Assembly: GCF_002531575.1 (NCBI RefSeq)
Contig: NZ_NWTI01000004.1
Span: 186,001 to 250,000, forward strand
Length of the DNA stretch: 64,000 bases
Source of the DNA: Bradyrhizobium sp. Y36
Lineage (GTDB): Bacteria > Pseudomonadota > Alphaproteobacteria > Rhizobiales > Xanthobacteraceae
Direction: 5' to 3'
Within the stretch, counting starts at the first letter, position 1. Each line of letters begins with the position of its first letter. The position numbers were made by a program, and so were the translations under genes. The notes below the pieces were generated by a model that was not told where the DNA came from, ran no database searches, and worked only from the letters and a program-made list of their open reading frames with translations. Below are positions 43,396-52,721 of the stretch, piece by piece.

Positions 43396-45395
43396 CAGAT
43401 CGCCCCCGCCATGCTGACGAGGCTGCGCCGCTCCTCGAGATTGACGCGGTCGATACGGGCGACCTCCTCGGCCGGGATGACGTATTCGTCATGGTCGCGC
43501 CAGGCGAACACGACGAAGGTCGCGAACGCGCCGAGGCCGCCGAGGATCACCATCCACCAGATATGCCAGATCAGCGCAAAGCCCATGATGGTGGCAAAGA
43601 ACGCGCAGACGAACCCGGTCGGCGAGTTCCGGGGCATCTCGATGTCACGATACTCGGGCGCGTCGTGCTCGAGCGATTGCTGCCGGGCGCGGGCTTTCAT
43701 GTCCCAATAGGCGTCCTCGCCGCGCACGTCGGGATTGAAGGCGAAATTGAACACCGGCGGCGGCGACGATGTCGCCCATTCCAGCGAGCGGCCGTCCCAG
43801 GGATCGCCTGTGCGGTCGCGCAGCGCCTCGCGATTGCGGATGCTGACCACGAGCTGCAGGATCTGGCAGATCACGCCGATCGTCAGCACGGCCATGCCGA
43901 ATGCGGCCACGATCATCCAGGGCCGCCACGCCGCGACGTCGTAGTGCTGCATCCGCCTGGTCATGCCGAGCATTCCGGCGACATAGAGCGGGATGAAGGT
44001 GACGAAGAAGCCGAGGAAGGTGAACCAGAACGCAGCCTTGCCCCAGCGTTCGTCGAGGCGGAAACCGAACGCCTTCGGAAACCAGTATTCGAAGCCGGCG
44101 AAGGCGCCGAACAGCACGCCGCCGATGATGACGTTGTGGAAGTGCGCCACCAGGAACATGCTGTTGTGAAGCATGAAGTCGGCCGGCGGCACCGCGAGCA
44201 GCACGCCCGTCAGGCCGCCGATGATGAAGGTGACCATGAAGCCGACCGACCACAGCATCGGCGTCGCGAAGCGGATGCGGCCGCCATACATCGTGAACAG
44301 CCAATTGTAGATCTTCACCCCCGTCGGTATCGCGATGATCATGCTGGCGATGCCGAAGATGGCGTTGACGTCGGGCCCCGCCCCCATCGTGAAGAAATGA
44401 TGCAGCCAGACCATGAAGGAGATGACGCAGATCGCCATGGTCGCGAGCACCATCGAGCGATAGCCGAACAGCGCCTTGCCGGAGAAGGTCGAGACCACCT
44501 CGGAGAAAATTCCGAAGGCCGGCAGCACGAGGATATAGACCTCCGGATGGCCCCAGGCCCAGATCAGGTTCATGAACATCATGACGTTGCCGCCGGCTTC
44601 GTTGGTGAAGAAATGGAAGCCGAGATAGCGGTCGAGCAGCAGCATCGCGAGCGTGGCGGTGAGAATCGGAAACGCCGCGACGATCAGCAGGTTCGAGGCC
44701 AGCGTGGTCCAGCAGAACATCGGCATGCGCAGATAGTTCATGCCCTTGGTGCGCAGCTTCAGCACGGTGGTGACGAGGTTGATGCCGGCGACCAGCGTGC
44801 CGACACCGGAGATCTGCAGCGACCAGGCGTAATAGTCGACGCCGACCCCCGGCGAATAGGAGAGCTCCGACAGCGGCGGAAAGGCGAGCCAGCCGGTGCG
44901 CGCGAACTCCCCGATCACGAGGGAGAGATTGACCAGCAATGCGCCGGTCGCCGTCAGCCAGAAGCCGACCGAATTGAGCGTCGGGAACGCGACGTCACGC
45001 ACGCCGAGCTGGAGCGGCACCACGAGGTTCATCAGCCCGATCACGAACGGCATCGCCACGAAGAAGATCATGATGGTGCCGTGGGCCGAGAAGATCTGGT
45101 TGTAGTGCTCCGGCGGCAGGTAGCCCTGCGACTGGTAGGCGACCGCCTGCTGAATCCGCATCATGATGGCATCGCTGCCGCCGCGCAGCAGCATCACCGA
45201 GGCCAGCAGGATGTACATGACGCCGATGCGCTTGTGATCGACGCTGGTGATCCATTCGTGCCAGAGATAGGGCAGATGCCCCTTCACCACGACCCAGATC
45301 AACACACCGAGAATCGCGACCAGCACCACTGCGCCCGCGACGAGCGGGATCGGCTGGTCGAACGGGATTGCGGACCAATCGAGCTTACCGAGCAT
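43395..45395 (-). CDS. cyoB: Cytochrome o ubiquinol oxidase subunit I
   Basis: A 666-residue catalytic subunit with about fifteen helices. It carries the haem and CuB sites: [16 protein letters not shown] (low-spin haem His), [18 protein letters not shown] (CuB His and cross-linked Tyr), WLHHFFTMG (two CuB His), and [13 protein letters not shown] (His ligands of both haems). It reduces oxygen to water with quinol electrons and pumps protons. The start with GGAGG upstream overlaps the end of cyoA by eleven bases. Confidence 0.96.
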   Translation of the reverse strand: MLGKLDWSAIPFDQPIPLVAGAVVLVAILGVLIWVVVKGHLPYLWHEWITSVDHKRIGVMYILLASVMLLRGGSDAIMMRIQQAVAYQSQGYLPPEHYNQIFSAHGTIMIFFVAMPFVIGLMNLVVPLQLGVRDVAFPTLNSVGFWLTATGALLVNLSLVIGEFARTGWLAFPPLSELSYSPGVGVDYYAWSLQISGVGTLVAGINLVTTVLKLRTKGMNYLRMPMFCWTTLASNLLIVAAFPILTATLAMLLLDRYLGFHFFTNEAGGNVMMFMNLIWAWGHPEVYILVLPAFGIFSEVVSTFSGKALFGYRSMVLATMAICVISFMVWLHHFFTMGAGPDVNAIFGIASMIIAIPTGVKIYNWLFTMYGGRIRFATPMLWSVGFMVTFIIGGLTGVLLAVPPADFMLHNSMFLVAHFHNVIIGGVLFGAFAGFEYWFPKAFGFRLDERWGKAAFWFTFLGFFVTFIPLYVAGMLGMTRRMQHYDVAAWRPWMIVAAFGMAVLTIGVICQILQLVVSIRNREALRDRTGDPWDGRSLEWATSSPPPVFNFAFNPDVRGEDAYWDMKARARQQSLEHDAPEYRDIEMPRNSPTGFVCAFFATIMGFALIWHIWWMVILGGLGAFATFVVFAWRDHDEYVIPAEEVARIDRVNLEERRSLVSMAGAI

Positions 45396-46218
45396 CGTGG
45401 CCTCCACTGTGGGGACGGCCGGCATCGGAGATCAGCTCCGGGCCTGGTCCCGGCGGAATGTGCTGGTTCGCGATCAGGTCGAACAGGCGCGGGTCTTCGA
45501 GGCGATAGGCCGGCCTGCCCTTCTCGATACCCTGCTGCATCAGCTTCTTGTAGCTGGCCTCGTCCAGCACTGCGTCCGTCTTTGCCGTGGCCGCCACCCA
45601 GTCCGGAAAGGCGAGCGGCGAGATCACGTTGACGTCGAACATCATGTCGGGAAAGCCGTCGCCGGAAAAATGCGCCGACAATCCCTTGAGCTTGCCCTCA
45701 TTGTCGGCGCGCAGGTTCAGCTTCGTCACCATGCCGTTCATGGTGTAGATCATGCTGCCGAGCTGTGGGATGAAGAACGTGTTCATGACGCTCGACGACG
45801 TCAGCTGGAAGTTCAGCTCGGCGCCAGCCGGCACCGTCAGTGTGTTGACGGTGGCAATCCGCTGGTCGGGATAGATAAACAGCCATTTCCAGTCCAGCGA
45901 CACCGCCTGGATGCGGACCGGACTGCCGGTCCCCGGCACGGGCGCTGCGGGATCGAGCTGGTGCGAGCCGATCCAGGCGACGCCGCCGAGCAGGATCACG
46001 GTGAGCGCCGGGATCGACCACACCACCATCTCGACGCGGCCGGAATAGACGAAGTCCGGCTGGTAGCGCGCCTTGCTATTCGAGGCGCGAAACCAGAACG
46101 CAAACGCCAGGATCGCGACAATGGTAGGCACCACGATCGCAAGCATGATGAAGACGGAGTCGATCAGGATGGTGCTGTTGGCCGCAGCCACGGGCCCTTG
46201 CGGATCGAGCAGATTCAT
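45385..46218 (-). CDS. cyoA: Cytochrome o ubiquinol oxidase subunit II
   Basis: A 277-residue subunit with two N-terminal helices and a periplasmic cupredoxin domain. The CuA-binding Cys and His residues are absent: the region reads [22 protein letters not shown], typical of quinol rather than cytochrome c oxidases. I start at the ATG ([12 protein letters not shown]); a TTG two codons earlier is the only alternative. It is the first gene of cyoABCD and is divergent from an SDR gene. Confidence 0.93.
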   Translation of the reverse strand: MNLLDPQGPVAAANSTILIDSVFIMLAIVVPTIVAILAFAFWFRASNSKARYQPDFVYSGRVEMVVWSIPALTVILLGGVAWIGSHQLDPAAPVPGTGSPVRIQAVSLDWKWLFIYPDQRIATVNTLTVPAGAELNFQLTSSSVMNTFFIPQLGSMIYTMNGMVTKLNLRADNEGKLKGLSAHFSGDGFPDMMFDVNVISPLAFPDWVAATAKTDAVLDEASYKKLMQQGIEKGRPAYRLEDPRLFDLIANQHIPPGPGPELISDAGRPHSGGHDAR

Positions 46219-46362
46219 CGGCAAGCCACTGGCGGTTGGGAAGCCCCGGGCGGGAGCCTAGCGCGGGACAGGCTCGGCAACAAACGCGATTGCGCGAGGT
46301 CGGTTCCAGGACGCGCGCCCCTGTGGTCGCCAATCTCGTGCAGCGGCATGCAATTCCACGCG

Positions 46363-46375
46363 ATGTCAATGACAT
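46363..46375. promoter_or_regulatory. Palindrome ATGTCAATGACAT in the cyoA/SDR divergent region
   Basis: Six-base arms around a single A. It is about 76 bases before the SDR start and 145 bases before cyoA. It has the form of an operator for a dimeric regulator; no regulator is assigned. Confidence 0.3.
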
Positions 46376-46450
46376 GAGCGCGGGCCATCCGGTCTTCTCA
46401 CCTCCGCGCGTCGTTGCTAGTTTGCGGACAAAATATCGGGATGAAACGAG

Positions 46451-47263
46451 ATGCAGGGCCCTGAGGACGATGCCGGTCTTGCCGGCAGGGTTGCGCTGAT
46501 CAGTGGCGGCGGCGCCGCGGGCGACGGCATCGGCAACGGCCGCGCTGCAGCAATCCTGCTGGCCCGCGCCGGCGCAAAAGTGCTCGTTGCCGATCGCGAC
46601 CTCAAGCTCGCCGAACGCACCGTGGAGATGATCGCCGCCGAAGGCGGCACGGCGGCGGCGCATGGTGGCGATGTCACCGGCGAGGGCGATTGCAAGGCGC
46701 TGGTCGAAGCTGCACTCGACCGCTGGGGCCGGCTCGATTTCCTCGACAACAATGTCGGCATCGGCAGCCGCGGCAGCGTGGTGGACGAGGCGCCCGAGCA
46801 ATACCGCCGCGTCATGCAGGTCAATGTCGAGACCATGTTCCTGCTGTCCAAGCATGCGATCCCCGCCATGATCGGGACCGCCGGGGGCGGCGCGATCGTC
46901 AACATCTCCTCGATCTCGGCGCTGCGGCCGCGCGGGCTCACGACCTACTCGACGTCGAAGGCTGCCATCATCGGCCTGACGCGCGCCATGGCGGTCGACC
47001 ACGGCCGCGACAACATCCGCGTCAACTGCATCTGTCCCGGCCCCATGTACACGCCGATGGTCTATGCCCGCGGCATGAGCGAGCAGGCGCGCGCCAACCG
47101 CGCCAAAGCCTCCCTGCTCAAGACCGAAGGCACCGGCTGGGACGTCGGCCACGCCGTCAAATTCCTGCTCAGCAATTTTGCGCGCTACATCACCGGCCAG
47201 GTGCTGGTGGTCGACGGCGGCGTGACGCTGCAAGCCCCCGAACGCGAGTCACAGGAACACTAG
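46451..47263 (+). CDS. SDR-family oxidoreductase, expanded glycine loop
   Basis: A 270-residue short-chain dehydrogenase. The cofactor loop is enlarged (ISGGGAAGDGIGNGRAAAILLA) compared with TGxxxGIG, then DVTGEGDC and NNVG in place of NNAG. The active site is intact: Ser in VNISSIS and YSTSK. The C-terminus YITGQVLVVDGG is typical. It oxidises or reduces an unidentified alcohol/ketone. It forms an operon with a carboxymuconolactone-decarboxylase-family gene eight bases downstream and a second SDR of the same subfamily. Confidence 0.88.
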   Translation: MQGPEDDAGLAGRVALISGGGAAGDGIGNGRAAAILLARAGAKVLVADRDLKLAERTVEMIAAEGGTAAAHGGDVTGEGDCKALVEAALDRWGRLDFLDNNVGIGSRGSVVDEAPEQYRRVMQVNVETMFLLSKHAIPAMIGTAGGGAIVNISSISALRPRGLTTYSTSKAAIIGLTRAMAVDHGRDNIRVNCICPGPMYTPMVYARGMSEQARANRAKASLLKTEGTGWDVGHAVKFLLSNFARYITGQVLVVDGGVTLQAPERESQEH

Positions 47264-47270
47264 AGGAAAC

Positions 47271-47831
47271 ATGCAAATGGCCCGCCTGCCCTATCTCGAG
47301 GCCGACCAGGTCGCGCCCGAATATCGCGACATGCTCAAGCGCAACACCAATCTGCACAAGCTGCTGGTCAACTCGCCGGAGATGGCGCGCGCGTTCAACG
47401 GCATCGGCGGCTATATCCGCTTCAAGAGCAAGCTCGATCCGCGCCTGCGGGAGCTCGCAATCCTCCAGGTCGGCTGGATGGAGAAGTCGGAATACGAGTT
47501 CACCCACCATGTGAAGATCGGCAAGGAGTTTTGCGTCACCGACGAGGACATCGCCGGCCTGATGGCGGAGACCGAAGGAGGGCCCTCGAAGCTCGAGCCG
47601 CTGGCGAGAGCAATCCTGAAAGGCGCCCGCGAGATGGTGCGCGAGCTCGCCATGTCCGATGCGACCTTCGCCGAAATCAAAGCGCATCTCTCCGACGAGC
47701 AGATGGTCGATCTCGTTCTCACCATCGCCTTCTATTGCGGCGTGATCCGCGTGCTCGCAACCATGAAGATCGATAACGAGCCCTATTACAAAGAGGTACT
47801 CCAGCAGTACCCGATCCCGGGAGTGAACTGA
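47271..47831 (+). CDS. Carboxymuconolactone decarboxylase/AhpD-family protein
   Basis: A 186-residue helical protein. The family region LDPRLRELAILQVGWMEKSEYEFTHHVKIGKEF (residues 56-88) is evident, with Glu and His of the proton-relay pattern (E-x-HH). The CxxC of peroxidase-type AhpD is missing, so a decarboxylase or lyase-like role is more likely than alkylhydroperoxidase activity. AGAGGAAAC precedes the ATG. Located between two SDR genes (gaps of 7 and 1 bases), it probably belongs to one catabolic pathway with them. Confidence 0.87.
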   Translation: MQMARLPYLEADQVAPEYRDMLKRNTNLHKLLVNSPEMARAFNGIGGYIRFKSKLDPRLRELAILQVGWMEKSEYEFTHHVKIGKEFCVTDEDIAGLMAETEGGPSKLEPLARAILKGAREMVRELAMSDATFAEIKAHLSDEQMVDLVLTIAFYCGVIRVLATMKIDNEPYYKEVLQQYPIPGVN

Positions 47832-47832
47832 G

Positions 47833-48633
47833 ATGCGCTTGAAGGACAAGGTTGCGATCGTGGTCGGCGCCGGACAGAGCCCCGGCGAAGGCATGGGCAA
47901 CGGCCGCGCCACCGCGCTGACCTTCGCGCGCGAGGGCGCCAAGGTCCTGTGCGTCGACCATCATCTGGAATCGGCGCAGGAGACGGTCGCGATGATCGCC
48001 GCGAAACAAGGCACTGCCGCGGCCTTCAAGGCTGACGTGACCAAGGCTGCCGACATCAAGGCGATGGTCAAGGACGCCCAGACCCGCTGGGGCCGGATCG
48101 ACGTGCTTCATAATAATGTCGGCGTCAGCCTGTCCGGCGGCGATGCCGAGCTCCTTGAGATCACCGAAGAAGCGTTCGACCGCGTCGTCGCCATCAACCT
48201 CAAGAGCTGCGTTCTCGCCGCGAAAGAAGTGATCCCGATCATGCGCGCGCAAGCCAGCGGCGCCATCATCAACATCTCCTCGATGGCCGCGATCACGACC
48301 TATCCTTACGTCGCCTACAAGGCGACGAAGTCGGCGATGATCGCCTTCACCGAACAGCTCGCCTACCAGAATGCCGAGTACGGCATCCGCGCCAATGTCA
48401 TCCTGCCCGGGCTGATGAACACGCCGATGGCCGTCGACACCCGCGCCCGCGAGTGGCACAAGACCCGCGCCGAAGTCGAAGCCGAGCGCGACAGCAAGGT
48501 GCCGCTGCGCAAGAAGATGGGAACGGGCTGGGACGTCGCCAACGCCGCGCTGTTTTTGGCGTCGGACGAGGCGAACTTCATCACCGGCGTGACGCTGCCG
48601 GTCGATGGCGGAGCCAGTGTGCGGCGGGGATAG
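47833..48633 (+). CDS. SDR-family oxidoreductase, paralogue of the upstream SDR
   Basis: A 266-residue short-chain dehydrogenase. The cofactor loop is again expanded (VVGAGQSPGEGMGNGRATAL), with CVDHHLESA after beta 2, NNVGVSLSGG, the Ser in INISSMAA and YKATK. The C-terminal FITGVTLPVDGG is typical. It starts one base after the CMD-family stop. The shared GxGNGRA loop with the first SDR marks a common subfamily, perhaps a tandem duplication with the CMD gene between the copies. Confidence 0.88.
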   Translation: MRLKDKVAIVVGAGQSPGEGMGNGRATALTFAREGAKVLCVDHHLESAQETVAMIAAKQGTAAAFKADVTKAADIKAMVKDAQTRWGRIDVLHNNVGVSLSGGDAELLEITEEAFDRVVAINLKSCVLAAKEVIPIMRAQASGAIINISSMAAITTYPYVAYKATKSAMIAFTEQLAYQNAEYGIRANVILPGLMNTPMAVDTRAREWHKTRAEVEAERDSKVPLRKKMGTGWDVANAALFLASDEANFITGVTLPVDGGASVRRG

Positions 48634-48684
48634 AAGCGAGCGTAGTGTCGTTCCCTTCTCCCAGAAGAGGAGAGGGTTACACCG

Positions 48685-50016
48685 TCATCGCGGCGCGCTT
48701 GTCACCCGCCAGATCGTGCCGTTGCCGTCCTCCGACACCAGCAGCGATCCGTCCTTCGCCACCGCGACGCCGACCGGCCTGCCCCACACCTCGCTGTCGC
48801 TCACCACGAATCCCGTGACGAAATCCTCGTACTCCCCGGTCGGCCTGCCGTCCTTCATCCGGATGCGGATCACCTTGTAGCCGGTGCGCTTGGAGCGGTT
48901 CCAGGAGCCGTGCTCGGCGGCGAAGGCATCGCCCTGGTACTCGGCCGGAAACTGCGCGCCCTGGTAAAACGTCATGCCGAGCGAGGCCGAATGCGGCTGG
49001 ATCAGCACGTCGGGCGCCGTCACCTTGTCCTTGAGATCAGGCCGCGCGCCGGCGTGGCGCGGGTCTTCGTTGTTGCCGATGTAGAACCACGGCCAGCCGT
49101 AGAACGCGCCTTCCTTCACGCTGGTGACGTAGTCGGGCACGAGATCGTCGCCGAGACCATCGCGCTCGTTGGTCGAGCACCAGGGCAGACCGGTCTGGGG
49201 CTGGATCGCAAGACCGACGCAGTTGCGGATGCCGGTGGCGTAGATATTCCGCTCCTTGCCGTCGGGCGTGAAAGCCAGCACCGCCGCGCGCTCGGTCTCG
49301 CTGGCCCAGGCCGCGCCGAGCGGCTGCGCTTTCGACCACGCCTCCAACCCGCCCGGCGGCGTGCCCAGGCCTTCCGCGACATTGCTGAGCGAGCCGACCG
49401 AGACCAGCATGCGCTTGTTGTCCGGTGTGAAGACGAGGTCGCGGGTGGAATGCCCGCCGTCATGCGGCAGGCTCGCCACGATCGTCTCCGCCTTGCCGCG
49501 CGCCTTGACGTCTCCGGTCTGATAAGGGAAGCGGACGACGCTGTCGGTATTGGCGACATAGACCCATTGCGGATTGTCGCCGTTCGGAAAGAAGGCGATG
49601 CCGAAAGGCTGGCGCAAACCGCTGGCAAAGACCTCGTTGGTCGCAACCCTGCCGCCCTCGCCGGCGCGCAGCACGCGGATGGTGCCGGCCCGCGTCTCCG
49701 CGACGAACACATCGCCGTTCGGCGCCACCCGCACGATGCGCGGCGCGCGCAGGCCTTCGGCGAACAGCTCGATCTTGAAGCCCGCCGGTACCCGGAGCAC
49801 AGCCTCCGGCGGGCGCGGCACCACGCGCGACGAACTTGCGACGGAACGCGTGGCGCCGGGCCTGACCAGATCCTGCGGCCGGATCAGCCTGACCGTGCCG
49901 GGCTTGTCGGCCTGCCAATCACCATAGGCGTCCTTGCCCTGCAACACCGGCTCGGCCTGGGCGGTCGCCGCGGTCAGCCCCACAGCCAGCACCACGATCG
50001 AAATTCTGCTCTTCAC
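48685..50016 (-). CDS. Sorbosone dehydrogenase-family (PQQ-type beta-propeller) protein, exported
   Basis: A 443-residue protein with a signal peptide (MKSRISIVVLAVGLTAATAQA). The mature part is a six-bladed propeller like soluble glucose/sorbosone dehydrogenase: GFKIELFAEGLRAPRIVRVAPNG, GLRQPFGIAFFPNG, HSTRDLVFTPDNKRMLVSVGS, ERNIYATGIRNCVGLAIQP and the C-terminal LLVSEDGNGTIWRV. The His in GGHSTRDL is a candidate PQQ-site base. It would oxidise an aldose or related aldehyde in the periplasm if PQQ is supplied. It converges with the SDR operon. Confidence 0.87.
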   Translation of the reverse strand: MKSRISIVVLAVGLTAATAQAEPVLQGKDAYGDWQADKPGTVRLIRPQDLVRPGATRSVASSSRVVPRPPEAVLRVPAGFKIELFAEGLRAPRIVRVAPNGDVFVAETRAGTIRVLRAGEGGRVATNEVFASGLRQPFGIAFFPNGDNPQWVYVANTDSVVRFPYQTGDVKARGKAETIVASLPHDGGHSTRDLVFTPDNKRMLVSVGSLSNVAEGLGTPPGGLEAWSKAQPLGAAWASETERAAVLAFTPDGKERNIYATGIRNCVGLAIQPQTGLPWCSTNERDGLGDDLVPDYVTSVKEGAFYGWPWFYIGNNEDPRHAGARPDLKDKVTAPDVLIQPHSASLGMTFYQGAQFPAEYQGDAFAAEHGSWNRSKRTGYKVIRIRMKDGRPTGEYEDFVTGFVVSDSEVWGRPVGVAVAKDGSLLVSEDGNGTIWRVTSAPR

Positions 50017-50176
50017 CTCGTCGTCCTCCCGACCCTCTATGCCCGCGAGCCCTGCCCGCCGATATCCGCACGATGTGCATCCATCACGACCATCGTACTG
50101 GAAAATGCGGCCGATCGATGCGACAGATTACATGGGCGCGGCCGCAAGTCGCGGCATCGCGATCGTCGGGAAGATC

Positions 50177-51367
50177 ATGTGGGGATCCATCATATCGGAA
50201 TGGGCGAGCCTGCTGCTGCGCTGGCTGCACGTGGTGGCGGCGATCGCCTGGATCGGCAGTTCCTTCTACTTCATCGCCCTCGACCTCAGCCTGAAACCGA
50301 GGGCCGACCTGCCCGATGGCGTTCAGGGCGAAGCCTGGCAGGTCCATGGCGGCGGCTTCTACCGGATCATGAAATACCTGGTCGCGCCCAGCCAGATGCC
50401 GGATGAGCTGACCTGGTTCAAATGGGAGGCCTATACCACCTGGCTGTCCGGCTTCGCGCTGATGGTGGTGGTGTATTATCTCGAGGCCGATCTGTTCCTG
50501 GTCGACAAGTCGGTCCTCGACCTCACGCCGTTCCAGGCCGGCCTGTTCAGCCTCGCCAGCCTCGCGCTGGCCTGGCTGCTCTATGAGGCCGCCTGCCGCA
50601 CCGGGCTTGCGCAGCGCGAGCTGCCCTTCGCCGTCGGCGGCTATCTGTTCCTGATCGCACTGACCTATGCCTTCACCCATGTGCTGAGCGGCCGCGGCGC
50701 CTTCAACCAGATCGCCGCGATCATCGGCACCATCATGGTCGCCAATGTCTTCACCCTGATCATCCCGAACCAGAAGAAGATCGTGGCGGCGCTGATCGCG
50801 GGGCAAGCGCCCGATCCGAAGCTCGGCAAGGCCAGCAAGGAACGCTCGGTCCACAACAACTATCTGACGCTCCCCGTGGTCGTGCTGATGATCAGCAACC
50901 ACTATCCCCTGCTCTACGCGACAAAATTCAACTGGATCATCGTTGCGATCATTCTGGCGCTCGGTCCCGTGATCCGCCACTTCTTCAACGAGCGGCACGC
51001 GGGGCGCAAATCGCCATGGTGGGCATGGGGCGTTGCCACGGCGGGCGTCGTCACAATCCTCTTCCTCTCCGCGGCCGGCCCGCGCGCGGTGAAAACGAGC
51101 GCGCTGTCTGCACCGGTCACGCTCGCCAACGTCGAGGAGATCGTGATGTCCCGCTGCAGCATGTGCCACGCGGCCGAGCCGGTTTGGGCCGGGATCGTCA
51201 CCGCACCGAAAGGCATTCTGCTCGACGCCCCCGAGCACATCCACCGCAACATCCGCCTGATCGGCCGCGTCGCGGCCTGGTCCAGCGCCATGCCGCCGGG
51301 CAACGTCACCGAGATGACCGGCGAAGAGCGCGCCGTGCTCGCCACCTATCTCGAGCAGGCTCATTGA
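50177..51367 (+). CDS. puuD: Urate hydroxylase PuuD, membrane-bound with C-terminal cytochrome c domain
   Basis: A 396-residue protein. The N-terminal 300 residues form an eight-helix domain matching PuuD: ISEWASLLLRWLHVVAAIAW, SFYFIALDLSLK, QVHGGGFYRIMKYLVAPSQM and WFKWEAYTTWLSGFALM. The last 80 residues are a cytochrome c domain with CSMCH (Cys327, Cys330, His331) and a likely Met ligand in SAMPPGNVTEM. PuuD converts urate to 5-hydroxyisourate and sends electrons through the haem. The ATG giving MWGSIISEW fits family N-termini; the frame is open further upstream. The other ureide-pathway genes (HIU hydrolase, OHCU decarboxylase) are not in this window. Confidence 0.9.
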   Translation: MWGSIISEWASLLLRWLHVVAAIAWIGSSFYFIALDLSLKPRADLPDGVQGEAWQVHGGGFYRIMKYLVAPSQMPDELTWFKWEAYTTWLSGFALMVVVYYLEADLFLVDKSVLDLTPFQAGLFSLASLALAWLLYEAACRTGLAQRELPFAVGGYLFLIALTYAFTHVLSGRGAFNQIAAIIGTIMVANVFTLIIPNQKKIVAALIAGQAPDPKLGKASKERSVHNNYLTLPVVVLMISNHYPLLYATKFNWIIVAIILALGPVIRHFFNERHAGRKSPWWAWGVATAGVVTILFLSAAGPRAVKTSALSAPVTLANVEEIVMSRCSMCHAAEPVWAGIVTAPKGILLDAPEHIHRNIRLIGRVAAWSSAMPPGNVTEMTGEERAVLATYLEQAH

Positions 51368-51510
51368 TGCCAGCGCGCCGGCTGATCATTTCGCGGAATG
51401 AAATTCCGCGTCTCGCGCCGAATTGAAAATGACTTGAGCGCCTATCCGGCGTAGACAGGACCGGAAGCCGCCGCCGCGGCTCGAAAGCAGTTGGCAATCG
51501 GGGAAGAACA

Positions 51511-52368
51511 GTGGCCCTCAAAAACGTCATCGGTATCGACCACGCCGTGGTCATGGTGAAAGATCTCGACAAGGCCGCCGAGAACTACCGGCAACTCGGC
51601 TTCACCGTCTCCCCGCGCGGCACGCACAGCGCGCATATGGGCACCGGCAACTACACCATCATGTTCGACCCCGACTATATGGAGCTGCTCGGCGTGCTCG
51701 CCGCAACCGAGCACAACGCGCCGGCCCGCACCTTCCTCGACAAGCGCGGCGAAGGCATTGAGCGCATCGCGTTCACCGCCGTCGATTCCGCCGCCGGTGC
51801 CGAGGAAATCCGCGCGCGCGGCCTGACGCCGATCGGGCCGACCGATTTCGAACGGCCGGTGACGCTGCCAAACGGCACGGTCTCCGCCGCCAAATTCCGC
51901 ACCTTCATGTGGCCGACCGCCGAAGCGCCCGGCGGCGTCCGCATCTTCGCCTGCCAGCACAAGACGCGCGAGACCGTGTGGATTCCCGAACTGATGAAGC
52001 ATGCCAACGCGGCGAAGCGGATCAAGCAGACGCTGATCGCGACGCCCGAACCGGCGCAGGAGGCCGCGCATCTCGGCCGGCTGATCGACCGCGAGCCGAA
52101 GGTGGAGTCCGACGGCGCCGTGACCGTGCCCTCGGGCGGCGATCGCGCCGACTTCGTCTATTTGACACTGGAGCAACTTGGAAAGCGCTACCCCGGCGTG
52201 CCGCTCGCCGGCCTCTCCGAGCGCGGCGGCGCCGCGCTGGTGCTCGTCAGCGGCGATCTCGCGGCGACGGAGAAGGCGCTGGGGTCGGCCGCCGTGCGCA
52301 GCGGGTCCGCGGTCTGCGTGCCGCCGGCCAAGGCCAACGGCACCCTGCTCGCCTTCGTGACCGGCTGA
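51511..52368 (+). CDS. VOC/glyoxalase-like domain protein
   Basis: A 285-residue protein beginning VIGIDHAVVMVKDLDKAAENY, the start of a vicinal-oxygen-chelate fold, with IMFDPDYMELLGVLA near residues 50-64 supplying a metal-site Glu. The rest fits the glyoxalase-like domain group of 250-300 residues, with a second weaker module from about residue 165. These proteins may be dioxygenases, isomerases or resistance proteins; no substrate is deduced. It starts with GTG preceded by GGGGAAG. It stands alone on its strand between puuD and a small gene. Confidence 0.78.
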   Translation: MALKNVIGIDHAVVMVKDLDKAAENYRQLGFTVSPRGTHSAHMGTGNYTIMFDPDYMELLGVLAATEHNAPARTFLDKRGEGIERIAFTAVDSAAGAEEIRARGLTPIGPTDFERPVTLPNGTVSAAKFRTFMWPTAEAPGGVRIFACQHKTRETVWIPELMKHANAAKRIKQTLIATPEPAQEAAHLGRLIDREPKVESDGAVTVPSGGDRADFVYLTLEQLGKRYPGVPLAGLSERGGAALVLVSGDLAATEKALGSAAVRSGSAVCVPPAKANGTLLAFVTG

Positions 52369-52445
52369 TTTGAACTAATTCTTTAACGCGTGTTTACCCG
52401 GCTGCTCTAGGATTCCCCGCGATCCAAGCCACCGGGGCCAAACGC

Positions 52446-52721
52446 ATGTTCAAAGAGGGATCGCCGATCGCCTATGACGCGCCGGCCGAACTGAAGAAGT
52501 GGCCGTCGCTGAAGGGCGAGCGGCAGAAGGACCGAGGTCCGCCCTATCTCGTCTACAACGGCACGCTCGCCGACTGCGTCCGCGAACTCATGGGCAAGCC
52601 GATCAAGGGCATCTCGCTCTACGACATCATGACGACGCCGCAAGCCGCCTTCGATCAGACCGTGCTGTCGCCCGGCGATGCCGCCGAGATCGCGATGCGC
52701 AAGGACTTCCCCAAGGACTAG
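52446..52721 (+). CDS. Small conserved-looking soluble protein of unknown function
   Basis: A 91-residue protein (MFKEGSPIAYDAPAELKKWP), with no signal peptide, membrane segment or cysteine pair. GTLADCVRELMGKPIKGISLYDI is a helical stretch. Codon use looks like that of its neighbours. Its TAG stop is completely overlapped by the TAG of the convergent L,D-transpeptidase gene in the tetranucleotide CTAG at 52718-52721. I do not recognise the family. Confidence 0.7.
   Translation: MFKEGSPIAYDAPAELKKWPSLKGERQKDRGPPYLVYNGTLADCVRELMGKPIKGISLYDIMTTPQAAFDQTVLSPGDAAEIAMRKDFPKD

Noticed and set aside
43314..45632. Plus-strand open frame of 772 codons opposite cyoB and cyoA
   Set aside because: Asp/His/Arg-rich shadow without domains; the cyo operon is unmistakable.
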